A stretch of DNA of 64,000 nt, from the NCBI GenBank assembly GCA_942492065.1, contig CALODV010000008.1, positions 372,001 through 436,000 on the forward strand, read 5' to 3'. This DNA comes from G963665815 sp942492065 (GTDB lineage Bacteria; Cloacimonadota; Cloacimonadia; Cloacimonadales; JAIOQZ01). Under the pieces are notes generated by a model. It had not been told where the DNA came from. It worked only from the letters and a program-made list of their open reading frames with translations, and searched no databases. Made by a program: the position numbers and the translations under genes. Of the stretch, positions 57,101 through 64,000 are shown piece by piece (the first letter of the stretch is position 1; every line of letters begins with the position of its first letter).

Positions 57101-57463
57101 GCAGTTGAGTATGCTGCAGAGCTTAAGGAGCAGGATAAATTTCAGGACTACCTGTTCTGGCATGGGTTTTGTGCTGCAATGACTGAAGCTCTGGCAGCAG
57201 CATGTCATTATGAAATTAGAAAAGAGCTGAGGATTGAGAAGGGCTATATACCGGATCCAGATTCGGATTTCAAGAACAGGTATCAGGGAGCAAGGTACAG
57301 CTTTGGTTATAATTGCTGTCCGGACATGAGTAATCAACGGGGTGTATTGAATCTGCTCCAAGCTGAGAGGATAGGTTTGAGTATGAACAATGCAGACCAG
57401 ATACTACCGGAATACTCCACCTGTGCGTTAATCAGTCATAATCCACTGTCAGTGTATTGGTAG
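54101..57463 (+). CDS. metH: Cobalamin-dependent methionine synthase
   Basis: 1120 residues from the ATG at 54101, with TTGAGG about 9 bases upstream (an earlier in-frame start is unlikely). Four modules in order: homocysteine methyltransferase barrel with zinc cysteines in GLNCGTGP and GGCCGTTP; pterin barrel (GEKCNTNGSKRFRRL, DICTAL-type DLCTAL); cobalamin module with DVHDIGKNLVEIIL holding the axial His; and activation domain with ARYSFGYNCCPDMSNQ near the C-terminus. Methylates homocysteine using the methyl-THF from MetF. Full length with activation domain. Confidence 0.95.
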   Translation: MDFREFISKNICLFDGAMGTSIQSLELSNRDFGDYPGCNEWLVMTRPEKIMEIHESYLQAGANVIETNSFGANEITLSEFELAEETYDINKRAAEIAAKAVQKFREERPVFVSGSIGPGSKLPSLLQIDFATLKNSYIPQIRGLVDGGVDLLQIETCQDLLQIKAAFNAAQVVFKETNSKIPILVQVTMQGNGRMLLGSDLSAIISTLGKLDIDVIGLNCGTGPVQMRDYARILSETSDKHISVLPNAGLPVLRDGKLEYDITPEQFADNVASYVREFNVNIVGGCCGTTPKHIQLLHNKIKHFKFSRRHVVRSGSISSMFTEQKTNVKPAPLLIGEKCNTNGSKRFRRLIKEEKWDEIVSMALEQQNEGAHAVDLCTALTDRNEKTDMIRIVKMLNTDLQIPLMIDSTSPEVIEETLKCYAGKPIINSVNFENGDNSVKDYIRLCSMYSASLICLAIDEKEMADNAKDKIKIFERFFRLAQEEGLQASDMFFDCLTFTLGTGDESYRNSAVESLKAIKHIHENYPEVNLIMGVSNVSYGLKKNSRKVLNSVFLHECIANGLNAAIVDAGKIIPLNELDQADLRVSKDLIYNIKPDALEKFISRFSDFSFKSETIDQDLAVADKVNRSIIKGKISEIKVLLDVLLKEMKPAEIVNEVLLSSMSEVGELFGRGELQLPFVLKSAEVMKKAVGYLENFFESDTVKKKLTILLATVQGDVHDIGKNLVEIILSNNGYNVIDLGVKQTSQQIADSVRNYNPEFIGLSALLIKSTYEIRNTLIYLRENGISVPVMCGGAALNDSFVRNELQPVYKGTVVYCKDALAGLDYLEKYKPEDQIKFESVKTENVTESAQSNCQSTKRWNDNIIPDPPYIGCSEPVSVKLDDLKNWLNRRFLYYTQWGLKATVLADDAGMRNFAANKIEELFRIAIDIVKPVYIKAYFECAADDEQLLIFAKDAGYTTDVAIYTPSGGDNGCHSVGKYFRGKKDWRRDLCAFQVVTLGKTAVEYAAELKEQDKFQDYLFWHGFCAAMTEALAAACHYEIRKELRIEKGYIPDPDSDFKNRYQGARYSFGYNCCPDMSNQRGVLNLLQAERIGLSMNNADQILPEYSTCALISHNPLSVYW

Positions 57464-57780
57464 AAACGAAAACAAATGAATACAAGGCTATCTAAAGATC
57501 GGAAAGACTTCCTCAATCAGTGTGATAATAATGATTACTTGGTCCGTAAGAGCTTGTGCAGTTCCAGCAACAGCAGAGAGACAAACGACGATTTGTCTTA
57601 TGGGTGCTGAATCTTGATTCTCCTGAACTGACTGATTGATGGATTACTCACCTGACACCTCAGGAATAGTTGAACGCCTTTCAAGGGTGATGTTTAAACC
57701 AAGGATTAAATGTAAAGACACGGAATTAAACAACGGGTACACCTGTCTTATCGAAGATATGAGGATGCAAAACGCGAACT
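57464..57780. other. Intergenic stretch without recognised gene
   Basis: Between metH and the sugar locus. It contains an ATG-started open frame of about 50 codons (about 57625-57785, plus strand) that shows no motif and no clear ribosome binding site, and a loose palindrome. Nothing else is seen; it may be a decayed gene or insertion. Confidence 0.4.
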
Positions 57781-58956
57781 TTACTTTTTTTTAAAATTAG
57801 TCACTTTCTCCGGTAAATTCCCGATTATAGCTTCCGCAATCTTATTCCAACTGAAATGCTCTTCTGCAAATTTTCTGGCTTTTCTGCCCATTTCTTCATG
57901 AATATTGTTCAGAAGCATATTGGAAAGCAGGATTTCCAGGCTCTCAGGATTCTCAGGATTATATGTTTTCAGCCAACCATGCTCTTCAAGCTCAACAATA
58001 CCGTTTACATCCGTTGAAACAACAGCACAACCAGCTGCCGCATAATCACGGATTTTGAGAGGGGAGTAGCCCACAATGTTAAGCTTCTTCGTTTTGGGAG
58101 CAACAGCAATATCTATTACATTCATCCATTCGTTTACTTTGTCATAAGGTATGTTGGGTTTAAGTATGATTTTATCTGCATAATCAGTTTGCCTGATTTT
58201 CTTTTCCAGCTCTTCTTTATACATTCCGGAACCGGCAATCAGAAGATAAACATTATTGAAGTTACGGTTTATATTAGCAAAGCTATCAACAATATCATCA
58301 ATACCTTGCCATTTTGAAATATTCCCGATAAAACCAATGATTGTTCCATCTACTCCCAATAGAGATTGCTTCAAATCCGATTTATTTTCCAATGGGTAGA
58401 AATGAGAAACATTCGTACCGTTACCGACTGTAAAAATCTTATCAGGCAATATTCCTGAATCAATAAGCAGATTGCGTATACCATCGGTTACAGTTAGTGT
58501 CTGGTCAGCAGTCATTGAGTCGGAAATCTGCAGTGCTTTGCCAATCCAGGCGATCAGTTTTGAATTTCTCTGAATCTTAATCTCAAGATCAAGCCAACCA
58601 TTGTGTTCAGCCAGAATATGCGGGAAACAACCCTTCAACCAGCAGATCAGTCTGACAATTATAGCAGGGAACAATCTCCAGCGAATATGAACCAGATCTG
58701 TATCCGGAGTTATGACCCTGAACAACTTTTTATAGATGAAAAAACTGTGCAGAAAGGCACTTTTAAGAGATTCTTCATACTTAACAGGATAATCTTTGAT
58801 GTCTATCTCAGTATCGTAAATATCTCGTGTAACCTGGGGACAAATCACACTCACTAAATGTCCAAGCCTGCTGTAAGCGTTTGCTGTTTCGCTGAAGTGG
58901 ATGCTGGTTGCATCACTTGTTTCCGAGTTAATATGACCTAACATAATTATTTTCAT
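57781..58956 (-). CDS. Glycosyltransferase family 4
   Basis: 391 residues. GT-B fold: N-terminal MLGHINSETSDATSIHFSETANAY, HIRWRLFPA and LAEHNGWLDLE; C-terminal donor domain with IGFIGNISKWQGIDDIVDSF, LLIAGSGMYKEELEKKI, VAPKTKKLNIVGYSPLKIRDYAAAGCAVV (the nucleotide-sugar-binding E/G/P-rich loop). Retaining sugar transfer in a surface-polysaccharide locus; donor and acceptor unknown. Last gene of the minus-strand cluster 57781-64000. Confidence 0.9.
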   Translation of the reverse strand: MKIIMLGHINSETSDATSIHFSETANAYSRLGHLVSVICPQVTRDIYDTEIDIKDYPVKYEESLKSAFLHSFFIYKKLFRVITPDTDLVHIRWRLFPAIIVRLICWLKGCFPHILAEHNGWLDLEIKIQRNSKLIAWIGKALQISDSMTADQTLTVTDGIRNLLIDSGILPDKIFTVGNGTNVSHFYPLENKSDLKQSLLGVDGTIIGFIGNISKWQGIDDIVDSFANINRNFNNVYLLIAGSGMYKEELEKKIRQTDYADKIILKPNIPYDKVNEWMNVIDIAVAPKTKKLNIVGYSPLKIRDYAAAGCAVVSTDVNGIVELEEHGWLKTYNPENPESLEILLSNMLLNNIHEEMGRKARKFAEEHFSWNKIAEAIIGNLPEKVTNFKKK

Positions 58957-58967
58957 TTCATTACCAT

Positions 58968-60263
58968 TTATCCCTTAAGTGCTATCTCATAAAGACGTTT
59001 TTCTTTCTCCTCAACTAACCTGTGATTATGCCATAAGAATACAAACTCACCTTCATATTTTTTTACCGTATTTTTTACAGATAAGATTTTTTCAGCTTTT
59101 TCCACACAGGTTAATTCAGAGTTGTCAATTATTTGCGATTCCATTAATATCAAAGGTTTTTCCCAAGTTCCCAGCAGCTTATCATTCACAAAATCGTATA
59201 ATGGAAAGGGTCTGCAGGCACCGCAGCGGAACCCGGCTTTATCTCTGAAGGCAAAAGTAGAATCCATTTTTATTCCTGATTCTGATAGATTACACATTGT
59301 CTCCGGAATATTCAAGGCTAAATAATGCTGCCTTGAGTGTAACAACTCCGGAACGAGCGAGATAGCTTTCTTCATCTCAGATATCATTTTTGCATTATTA
59401 TTGTATGTACCCAGTCCAAAGTGGATCCCAATATTACTGTTAAGCTGCTTTCGGATTTTTTCAAGCAATGGAATAAACTCATCGATTCTGTATGAGGGAT
59501 TGTCCCAGCCAAAACTTCCAAAGAAAAAGTAATAGATTGATTCAAAGTCTTTTTCTTGATCAAGCATATAGTCGAATGTGTAAAAAGGATCTGCAAAGCC
59601 TGATGATCTGCTCTTTGCATAGTTTAATAGCCTTGGAATAAAGCTATTTTTTCTCAGGATTACATCTCCTGCACAGTTCTTGAGCATGTGGGGCAGAGGC
59701 AGGTTCATGTACTCAGTCGGATGATCAACATCGTGAGTTGGAATGACTTTGAAACCGTTTTTCGGAACATCAATATTGAGATGGATTTTTCTCAGCAGGC
59801 TAAGGATGATATTGCAATAATCGTGAACGACAGGCTTATCTATTACATCTTCAATGAGCGAGTTTTTAGCTTCGAATCTTCCATGTTTATCGAGAGGATT
59901 GTGGATTGCGGATTCATAACCAGTCAGCAGGAAAAAGGCTGAGCCAATTATATCCGCATTTACTTCAATCAATCCATTTTTTGTGACAAGAGCCGGTTTA
60001 TCAGATTCAAACAGGATTTTAGTGCTGATGTTCTCAATCTCAATATCATTAACATTGAGGTCTTCCTTTACCAGTTTCCGTTCCTGGATGATATTGAACA
60101 TCTCTGAATGCAACCTGATTATACCTTGCTCAGAAGATATTTCAATGTAGTCAAACTCATGCTTAAGATAGACAGGTTTCAGGTCTGCCCAGACTTCAAG
60201 TAAAACTTTAAATATATAATGTATTTTGTTGTAATTTAATTCAGGTATGTGTATTATAAACAT
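58968..60263 (-). CDS. Polysaccharide-deacetylase-like protein
   Basis: 431 residues, 11 bases upstream of the GT4 gene. The N-terminal third (about 1-140) is an extra alpha/beta domain often found in front of this type of deacetylase. The NodB-like part shows FKVIPTHDVDHPTEY (THDVDH supplies the metal-binding Asp/His), NIGIHFGLGTYNNNAKMISEMKKA, LLHSRQHYLALNIPETM and late LWHNHRLVEEKE. It probably removes acetyl groups from a surface glycan; activity is inferred. Confidence 0.75.
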   Translation of the reverse strand: MFIIHIPELNYNKIHYIFKVLLEVWADLKPVYLKHEFDYIEISSEQGIIRLHSEMFNIIQERKLVKEDLNVNDIEIENISTKILFESDKPALVTKNGLIEVNADIIGSAFFLLTGYESAIHNPLDKHGRFEAKNSLIEDVIDKPVVHDYCNIILSLLRKIHLNIDVPKNGFKVIPTHDVDHPTEYMNLPLPHMLKNCAGDVILRKNSFIPRLLNYAKSRSSGFADPFYTFDYMLDQEKDFESIYYFFFGSFGWDNPSYRIDEFIPLLEKIRKQLNSNIGIHFGLGTYNNNAKMISEMKKAISLVPELLHSRQHYLALNIPETMCNLSESGIKMDSTFAFRDKAGFRCGACRPFPLYDFVNDKLLGTWEKPLILMESQIIDNSELTCVEKAEKILSVKNTVKKYEGEFVFLWHNHRLVEEKEKRLYEIALKG

Positions 60264-60265
60264 GT

Positions 60266-61618
60266 TTAATCCGGAGAATTAATTCTTAGTTTTCTTTTGA
60301 TAAGAGCTGCGGCTTCTTCCAGGAACTGGATATACTTAAATGTCCACCATAACTCTTGATTCAGTGCAAATTTGTTTTTAAGAAGATTGATAAAAGCTCT
60401 GAACGATGAGTAGTTTCTATGTGGATTTTTCAGTCCGACATGTTCCGGGAAAATCATGTTGAACAACCCTGTATATTTTCTGTAGCTGTTGAACAACTTA
60501 ATCTTTTTTCTCTGGAATGGACTCATTGATTCAGTGACTTGTTCGGTAGTCAGTTCCAGTCGTGTCTCCAGAATGCCATTAGATTGTAGTTTTTTTAGAA
60601 AATCGTCAATTTCCTGGTTTCTGGTGATTGTGAGTGTTCCCCAGTTATCTCCTTTTTTAAGAGAGTCTTTCCAGAAGCTCTTTATCCAGGGATCACCGCA
60701 GGAAACATCTGCATAAGCATTAAAATAGTCTGCACAAAAAAGGCATCTTCTGCGGTAGAAATAAGGGCTCATGAAGATTGCTCCGGTCATCTGCTTTTTT
60801 CGACTGTTATCGTTCAATCCACCGAAGATACGTACGTTGCGCAGTTCTCCTGATGAATCTCGACCGTAGACTCCTTCTCTTGCACCTTTGTAACGGTAAT
60901 CAATCCAATCAATATCATGATAGTCAATTCCATTCTCTTCAAACAGAAACATGCTTGCTTTTGCAGTGGGAGTTCCTCCGCATAGAAGCCCGATGATATA
61001 CTTAATCTTCTTCTGCCAGCGCAGCATTTCTGACTGCAGCTTCCTTAAAGCATGAGTATGACAGGGAAGAGTTACGATAACATAGGTTTTATCGTCATCA
61101 TCAATGTCTCTTAATCCCTCCAGAAGCGGAGCAGGACAGTACATTGAGTGTTTATCCTGTGATCTGATCTCTTCTGGATCAGTGAATACTTTGTATTTTG
61201 CATATAAAGGCAGTTTTACATGGTTTTCAGAGACGATCATTAATGCTCCGTCTACTTTCCCTTCCTCAATGAGCGAGGCTGCCAACTCTCTTGCCAATCC
61301 ACCGGATGTAGAAGTACTCAGGAAGTTCTCATCTTTTGCATACAGCACAGAACATTTATCTGTACTTTGTATACCGGACTCCAGCTTTTTCATAGTCGTA
61401 AAGCTGCATCGCTCAGCCTGTTTTGCATAATCGACATTATGCCCCGGGCACACTAATACGCATAAAGAGCATTCAATGCATTTATCTTCATCTACTTTGG
61501 GGACTCTGTCTCCGTATTCATCCCAGACGGAAGATATTGCTCCGGTCGGGCAGACTCCTGTACAGGCACCGCATCCGGTACACATTCCGTTTTCAGGGAC
61601 AAATCCAATATGTTCCAT
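60266..61618 (-). CDS. FrhB-family iron-sulfur flavoprotein, copy 2
   Basis: 450 residues. Two [4Fe-4S] ferredoxin motifs at the N-terminus: CTGCGACTGVCPTGAI and CIECSLCVLVCPGHN. The rest is the coenzyme F420 hydrogenase/dehydrogenase beta-subunit fold: STSGGLARELAASL, TLPCHTHALRKLQ, GLLCGGTPTAKASM and CADYFNAYADVSCGDPWIKSF with conserved cysteines. In polysaccharide loci such proteins accompany pyruvyl transferases and are thought to act in redox tailoring of sugars; that role is uncertain. It is a recent tandem copy of the upstream gene, nine bases away. Confidence 0.85.
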   Translation of the reverse strand: MEHIGFVPENGMCTGCGACTGVCPTGAISSVWDEYGDRVPKVDEDKCIECSLCVLVCPGHNVDYAKQAERCSFTTMKKLESGIQSTDKCSVLYAKDENFLSTSTSGGLARELAASLIEEGKVDGALMIVSENHVKLPLYAKYKVFTDPEEIRSQDKHSMYCPAPLLEGLRDIDDDDKTYVIVTLPCHTHALRKLQSEMLRWQKKIKYIIGLLCGGTPTAKASMFLFEENGIDYHDIDWIDYRYKGAREGVYGRDSSGELRNVRIFGGLNDNSRKKQMTGAIFMSPYFYRRRCLFCADYFNAYADVSCGDPWIKSFWKDSLKKGDNWGTLTITRNQEIDDFLKKLQSNGILETRLELTTEQVTESMSPFQRKKIKLFNSYRKYTGLFNMIFPEHVGLKNPHRNYSSFRAFINLLKNKFALNQELWWTFKYIQFLEEAAALIKRKLRINSPD

Positions 61619-61627
61619 TTATATTAC

Positions 61628-63022
61628 CTATGCTATTTCTCGTTTAATCTTACGCTTTATGAAAGCAAAGACTTCTTCAACAAATTGAATGTATTTGAAT
61701 ATCCACCATAGCTTTTGATTCAGTGCAAATTTGTTTTTCAGCAGATTGGTGAAAGCTCTGAACGATGAGTGATTTCTGTAAGGGTTTTTCAGTCCGAGAT
61801 GTTCAGGGAACATAATGTTGAACAGACCTGTATACTTTCTGTAGCTGTTGAACAACTTGATTTTCTTTTTCTGGAACGGACTCATTGATTCTGAGACTTG
61901 TTCGGCAGTCAGCTCCAGTCTTGTCTCCAGAACGCCATGAGTTAGTAGTTTTTTTAGAAAATCGTCAATTTCCTGGTTTCTCGTGATTGTAAGTGTTCCC
62001 CAGCTATCTCCTTTTTTAAGAGAGTCCTTCCAGAAACTTTTAATCCAGGGGTCACCACAGGAAACATCTGCATAAGCATTGAAGTAGTCAGCACAGAAAA
62101 AGCATCTTCTGCGGTAGAAATAGGGACTCATGAATACTGCACCGATCATTTGCTTTTTCCGGTTGTTATCATATAACCCTCCGAAAACACGTACATTATG
62201 AAGTTTTCCAGCTGAATCTCTTCCGTAAATGCCTTCTTTATCTTTTTTGTATCTGTAGTCAATCCAGTCAATAACATCATATTCAATTCCATTTTCTATA
62301 AACATATACATATTGGCTTTTGCAGTAGGTGTGCCTCCACACAGAAGCCCGATAACATACTTTATCTTTTTTTGCCAACCCGGTTTTTCAGCCTGTAAAC
62401 TACGTATAGCGTGTGTATGACAGGGCAGAGTGACGATAGCATACACTTTGTCGTCATTTTCAATTTCTTTTAATCCTTCCAGAAGTGGGGCAGGGCAGTA
62501 TCTGGAATGTACTTCGTGTCTGCGTACTTCATCGGGGTCTGTAAAGACTTTAAAAGGAGCATAAAAGGGAAAACTTAGTGTTTCTTGAGCTGTAATCATC
62601 AATGCTCCGTCTATTTCGCCTTTTTCAATAAGATTGGCTATTAGTTCGCGAACTATTCCTCCGGATGTTGCTTCCTTAAATGATTCTTCGTTCTTAGTGT
62701 ATATAATGTCGCAGGATTTACATGAGCCAATGCCTACCTTTAGTGTGTCAGATTCCTGCATAAGACATTGCTGGTTAATATGTTTATAATCTATTTTATA
62801 ACCCGGACAAACTTTCAGGCAGAGACCACAGGAAATACATTTTTCATTATCTACTTCAGGGACTCTGTCACCATATTTATCCCAGACAGGTTTAATTGCA
62901 TTAACAGGACAAATCCCAGTGCACGCACCACATCCGGTACATAAGCCTTGCTCAGGTACAAACCCAATATGTTTAATTTTATTATAACTCCCTGACATGT
63001 AGGTAGATAAATTCTTGAGCAA
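61628..63022 (-). CDS. FrhB-family iron-sulfur flavoprotein, copy 1
   Basis: 464 residues from a TTG at 63022, with GAGGT seven bases upstream and overlap with the stop region of the pyruvyl transferase gene; an ATG at about codon 9 is the alternative. Same domains as the next gene: CTGCGACTGICPVNAI, CISCGLCLKVCPGYK, TSGGIVRELIANL, TLPCHTHAIRSLQ, GLLCGGTPTAKANM and CADYFNAYADVSCGDPWIKSF. The C-terminal 200 residues of the two copies are almost identical; the regions after the ferredoxin part differ more. Confidence 0.85.
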   Translation of the reverse strand: MLKNLSTYMSGSYNKIKHIGFVPEQGLCTGCGACTGICPVNAIKPVWDKYGDRVPEVDNEKCISCGLCLKVCPGYKIDYKHINQQCLMQESDTLKVGIGSCKSCDIIYTKNEESFKEATSGGIVRELIANLIEKGEIDGALMITAQETLSFPFYAPFKVFTDPDEVRRHEVHSRYCPAPLLEGLKEIENDDKVYAIVTLPCHTHAIRSLQAEKPGWQKKIKYVIGLLCGGTPTAKANMYMFIENGIEYDVIDWIDYRYKKDKEGIYGRDSAGKLHNVRVFGGLYDNNRKKQMIGAVFMSPYFYRRRCFFCADYFNAYADVSCGDPWIKSFWKDSLKKGDSWGTLTITRNQEIDDFLKKLLTHGVLETRLELTAEQVSESMSPFQKKKIKLFNSYRKYTGLFNIMFPEHLGLKNPYRNHSSFRAFTNLLKNKFALNQKLWWIFKYIQFVEEVFAFIKRKIKREIA

Positions 63023-63023
63023 T

Positions 63024-64000
63024 TTAGCACCTCGTAAGTATGTATTCCCGGAGTTTCTTGAGTGTTTTCATAAACTCCTCATTTTTAGCAATTATCTGTT
63101 CTTTTGATTCAACCTGGAGACGCGATTCAATTCTATCAATAAAGTTTTTAATATCTACTTGCTTATGGTCCTGAACGTTTTCAATGAGACCATACAAATC
63201 CATGATCTCATGATACTTCTCTGCCCAGCTGATTACAAAAGGTTCAACTCCCATTTTGAGAGATGAGATCATTCCGTGGAATCTGGAACAGAGAGTGAAA
63301 TCACAAACTGAAATCAGTGACTTTATCTCCTTCGCTGTCAGCATAACATCTATTTTAATCAGGCAGCTTTTGTCAGATACTTTATTGTATATCTCCTGAT
63401 TGAATGTTCTGTCGTCTGTTCCTGCGTCATTATATTGATGCGGAATCAGGATGAATTTATATCCGTATTTCTTATGAAAATGGTCGATGATCTCAGCATA
63501 ATAAGAAACAGTTTCCGGAAATCCCCATCTCAGAAACAGGATATTTGGAATTACTGCAGCGTACTTATTGTTGTGGTATATTTTAAGTTTTTTCAGTAAA
63601 TTAAGTGTGCTTTCTTCAAGTGGATTGTTAAATGCAAAAGCTAGGTCTGGCATAAATTCCACATGTGGGTTATTCAATCTGAACTCTTCAACTAGTTTTA
63701 GTGATTTCATTCCTCTGGGGAGGATTAACTCAGTACTTTCAAGTCCGTGTTCTGCTAATTTTCTGTTCAAATTTGACGATATGGGGCCATAGGACTGAGG
63801 TAAGCAGAAAAAAGGTATTTTACTGAATTTGGCAATTTTCATTTTCAGAAATGAAGTTAGAGCATCATTAAATCCATAGTAATCTGAAAAAGCTATTCCG
63901 TGTATTTCCAGAATTCCGTCTGTTTTTGAAATTTCCTTGCTGTACTTGCTGAGTTTAACAAGAAGCTTATTCCCTGAGATATAACCAAATATGTAATCAA
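63024..64000 (-). CDS. Polysaccharide pyruvyl transferase-like protein, 5' end outside window
   Basis: The frame is open to the right edge without a stop, so the start is outside; an internal Met at 63842 is not the true start. Visible residues include ILEIHGIAFSDYYGF, PFFCLPQSYGPISSNL, ILPRGMKSLKLVEEF, VEFMPDLAFAF, FLRWGFPETVSYYAEIIDHF, FILIPHQYNDAGTDDR and CDFTLCSRFHGMISSLKMGVEPFVISW, the GT-B-like pattern of the CsaB/PssM pyruvyl transferase family. It would add pyruvate ketals to a surface glycan. Directly coupled to the FrhB-family gene. Confidence 0.85.
   Translation of the reverse strand, partial: DYIFGYISGNKLLVKLSKYSKEISKTDGILEIHGIAFSDYYGFNDALTSFLKMKIAKFSKIPFFCLPQSYGPISSNLNRKLAEHGLESTELILPRGMKSLKLVEEFRLNNPHVEFMPDLAFAFNNPLEESTLNLLKKLKIYHNNKYAAVIPNILFLRWGFPETVSYYAEIIDHFHKKYGYKFILIPHQYNDAGTDDRTFNQEIYNKVSDKSCLIKIDVMLTAKEIKSLISVCDFTLCSRFHGMISSLKMGVEPFVISWAEKYHEIMDLYGLIENVQDHKQVDIKNFIDRIESRLQVESKEQIIAKNEEFMKTLKKLREYILTRC

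Noticed and set aside
57625..57785. Open frame of about 50 codons in the metH-GT4 gap
   Set aside because: No ribosome binding site, no family pattern and overlap with the convergent gene end.
63024..63842. Pyruvyl transferase starting at the internal ATG (63842)
   Set aside because: The same frame continues to the window edge with family-like residues upstream, so the start lies outside.

Overview
This is an AT-rich bacterial chromosomal segment. Three large secreted proteins end in an 'NYPNPFNPETSI...GVYFYKL...KMILLK' domain. That is the FlgD-Ig-like/type-A sorting tail of the Fibrobacteres-Chlorobi-Bacteroidetes (FCB) superphylum, including uncultured lineages such as Cloacimonadota, Delongbacteria and Marinimicrobia. 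A tricorn-like protease, an ABC-permease/M1-aminopeptidase fusion and a DUF2851-like protein fit the same group. The exact phylum is inference.

Layout. (1) 1-2458: an edge-truncated TIR-TPR protein and a Panacea-domain toxin-antitoxin pair (PanAT-like), separated by an array of four short direct repeats (1346-1493). (2) 2413-12360: a cryptic contractile/Mu-like prophage remnant. It has a 5'-truncated major capsid gene, tail tube, endolysin, holin/spanin-like protein, tail assembly chaperone with a strong -1 frameshift signal, tape measure and three baseplate/fibre genes. A second array of the same direct repeat (12361-12521) starts at the stop codon of the last phage gene. (3) 12709-18076: an operator-controlled ABC exporter operon whose permease is fused to an M1 aminopeptidase. 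(4) 18125-21819: three tandem paralogous PAS sensor histidine kinases with a conserved cysteine cluster. (5) 21943-30401: three tandem paralogous secreted proteins (about 875 aa), each with a signal peptide, a class-II glutamine-amidotransferase-like domain, an FG-GAP beta-propeller and a sorting tail. Each has a structured 5' leader and a GAAA-loop terminator. (6) 30623-33447: GNAT acetyltransferase and thiS-thiG-thiH for the thiamine thiazole. (7) 33450-44245: WD40/TPR protein, transglutaminase-like protein, AsmA-like protein, alanine racemase, M20 amidohydrolase, methyltransferase and a small exported protein. (8) 44462-48869: tricorn-like protease and DUF2851-like protein. (9) 49096-52655: TPR-GT2 fusion and asparagine synthetase. 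(10) metF and metH, divergently transcribed (52922-57463). (11) 57781-64000: a surface-polysaccharide locus (GT4, deacetylase-like, two FrhB-family iron-sulfur proteins, and a pyruvyl transferase that runs off the right edge).

The most unusual items are the secreted amidotransferase-propeller trio with its shared RNA leader (the middle copy has lost the presumed nucleophile cysteine), the matched trio of cysteine-rich PAS kinases beside it, and the repeat-flanked prophage remnant carrying PanAT beside a TIR-TPR gene.
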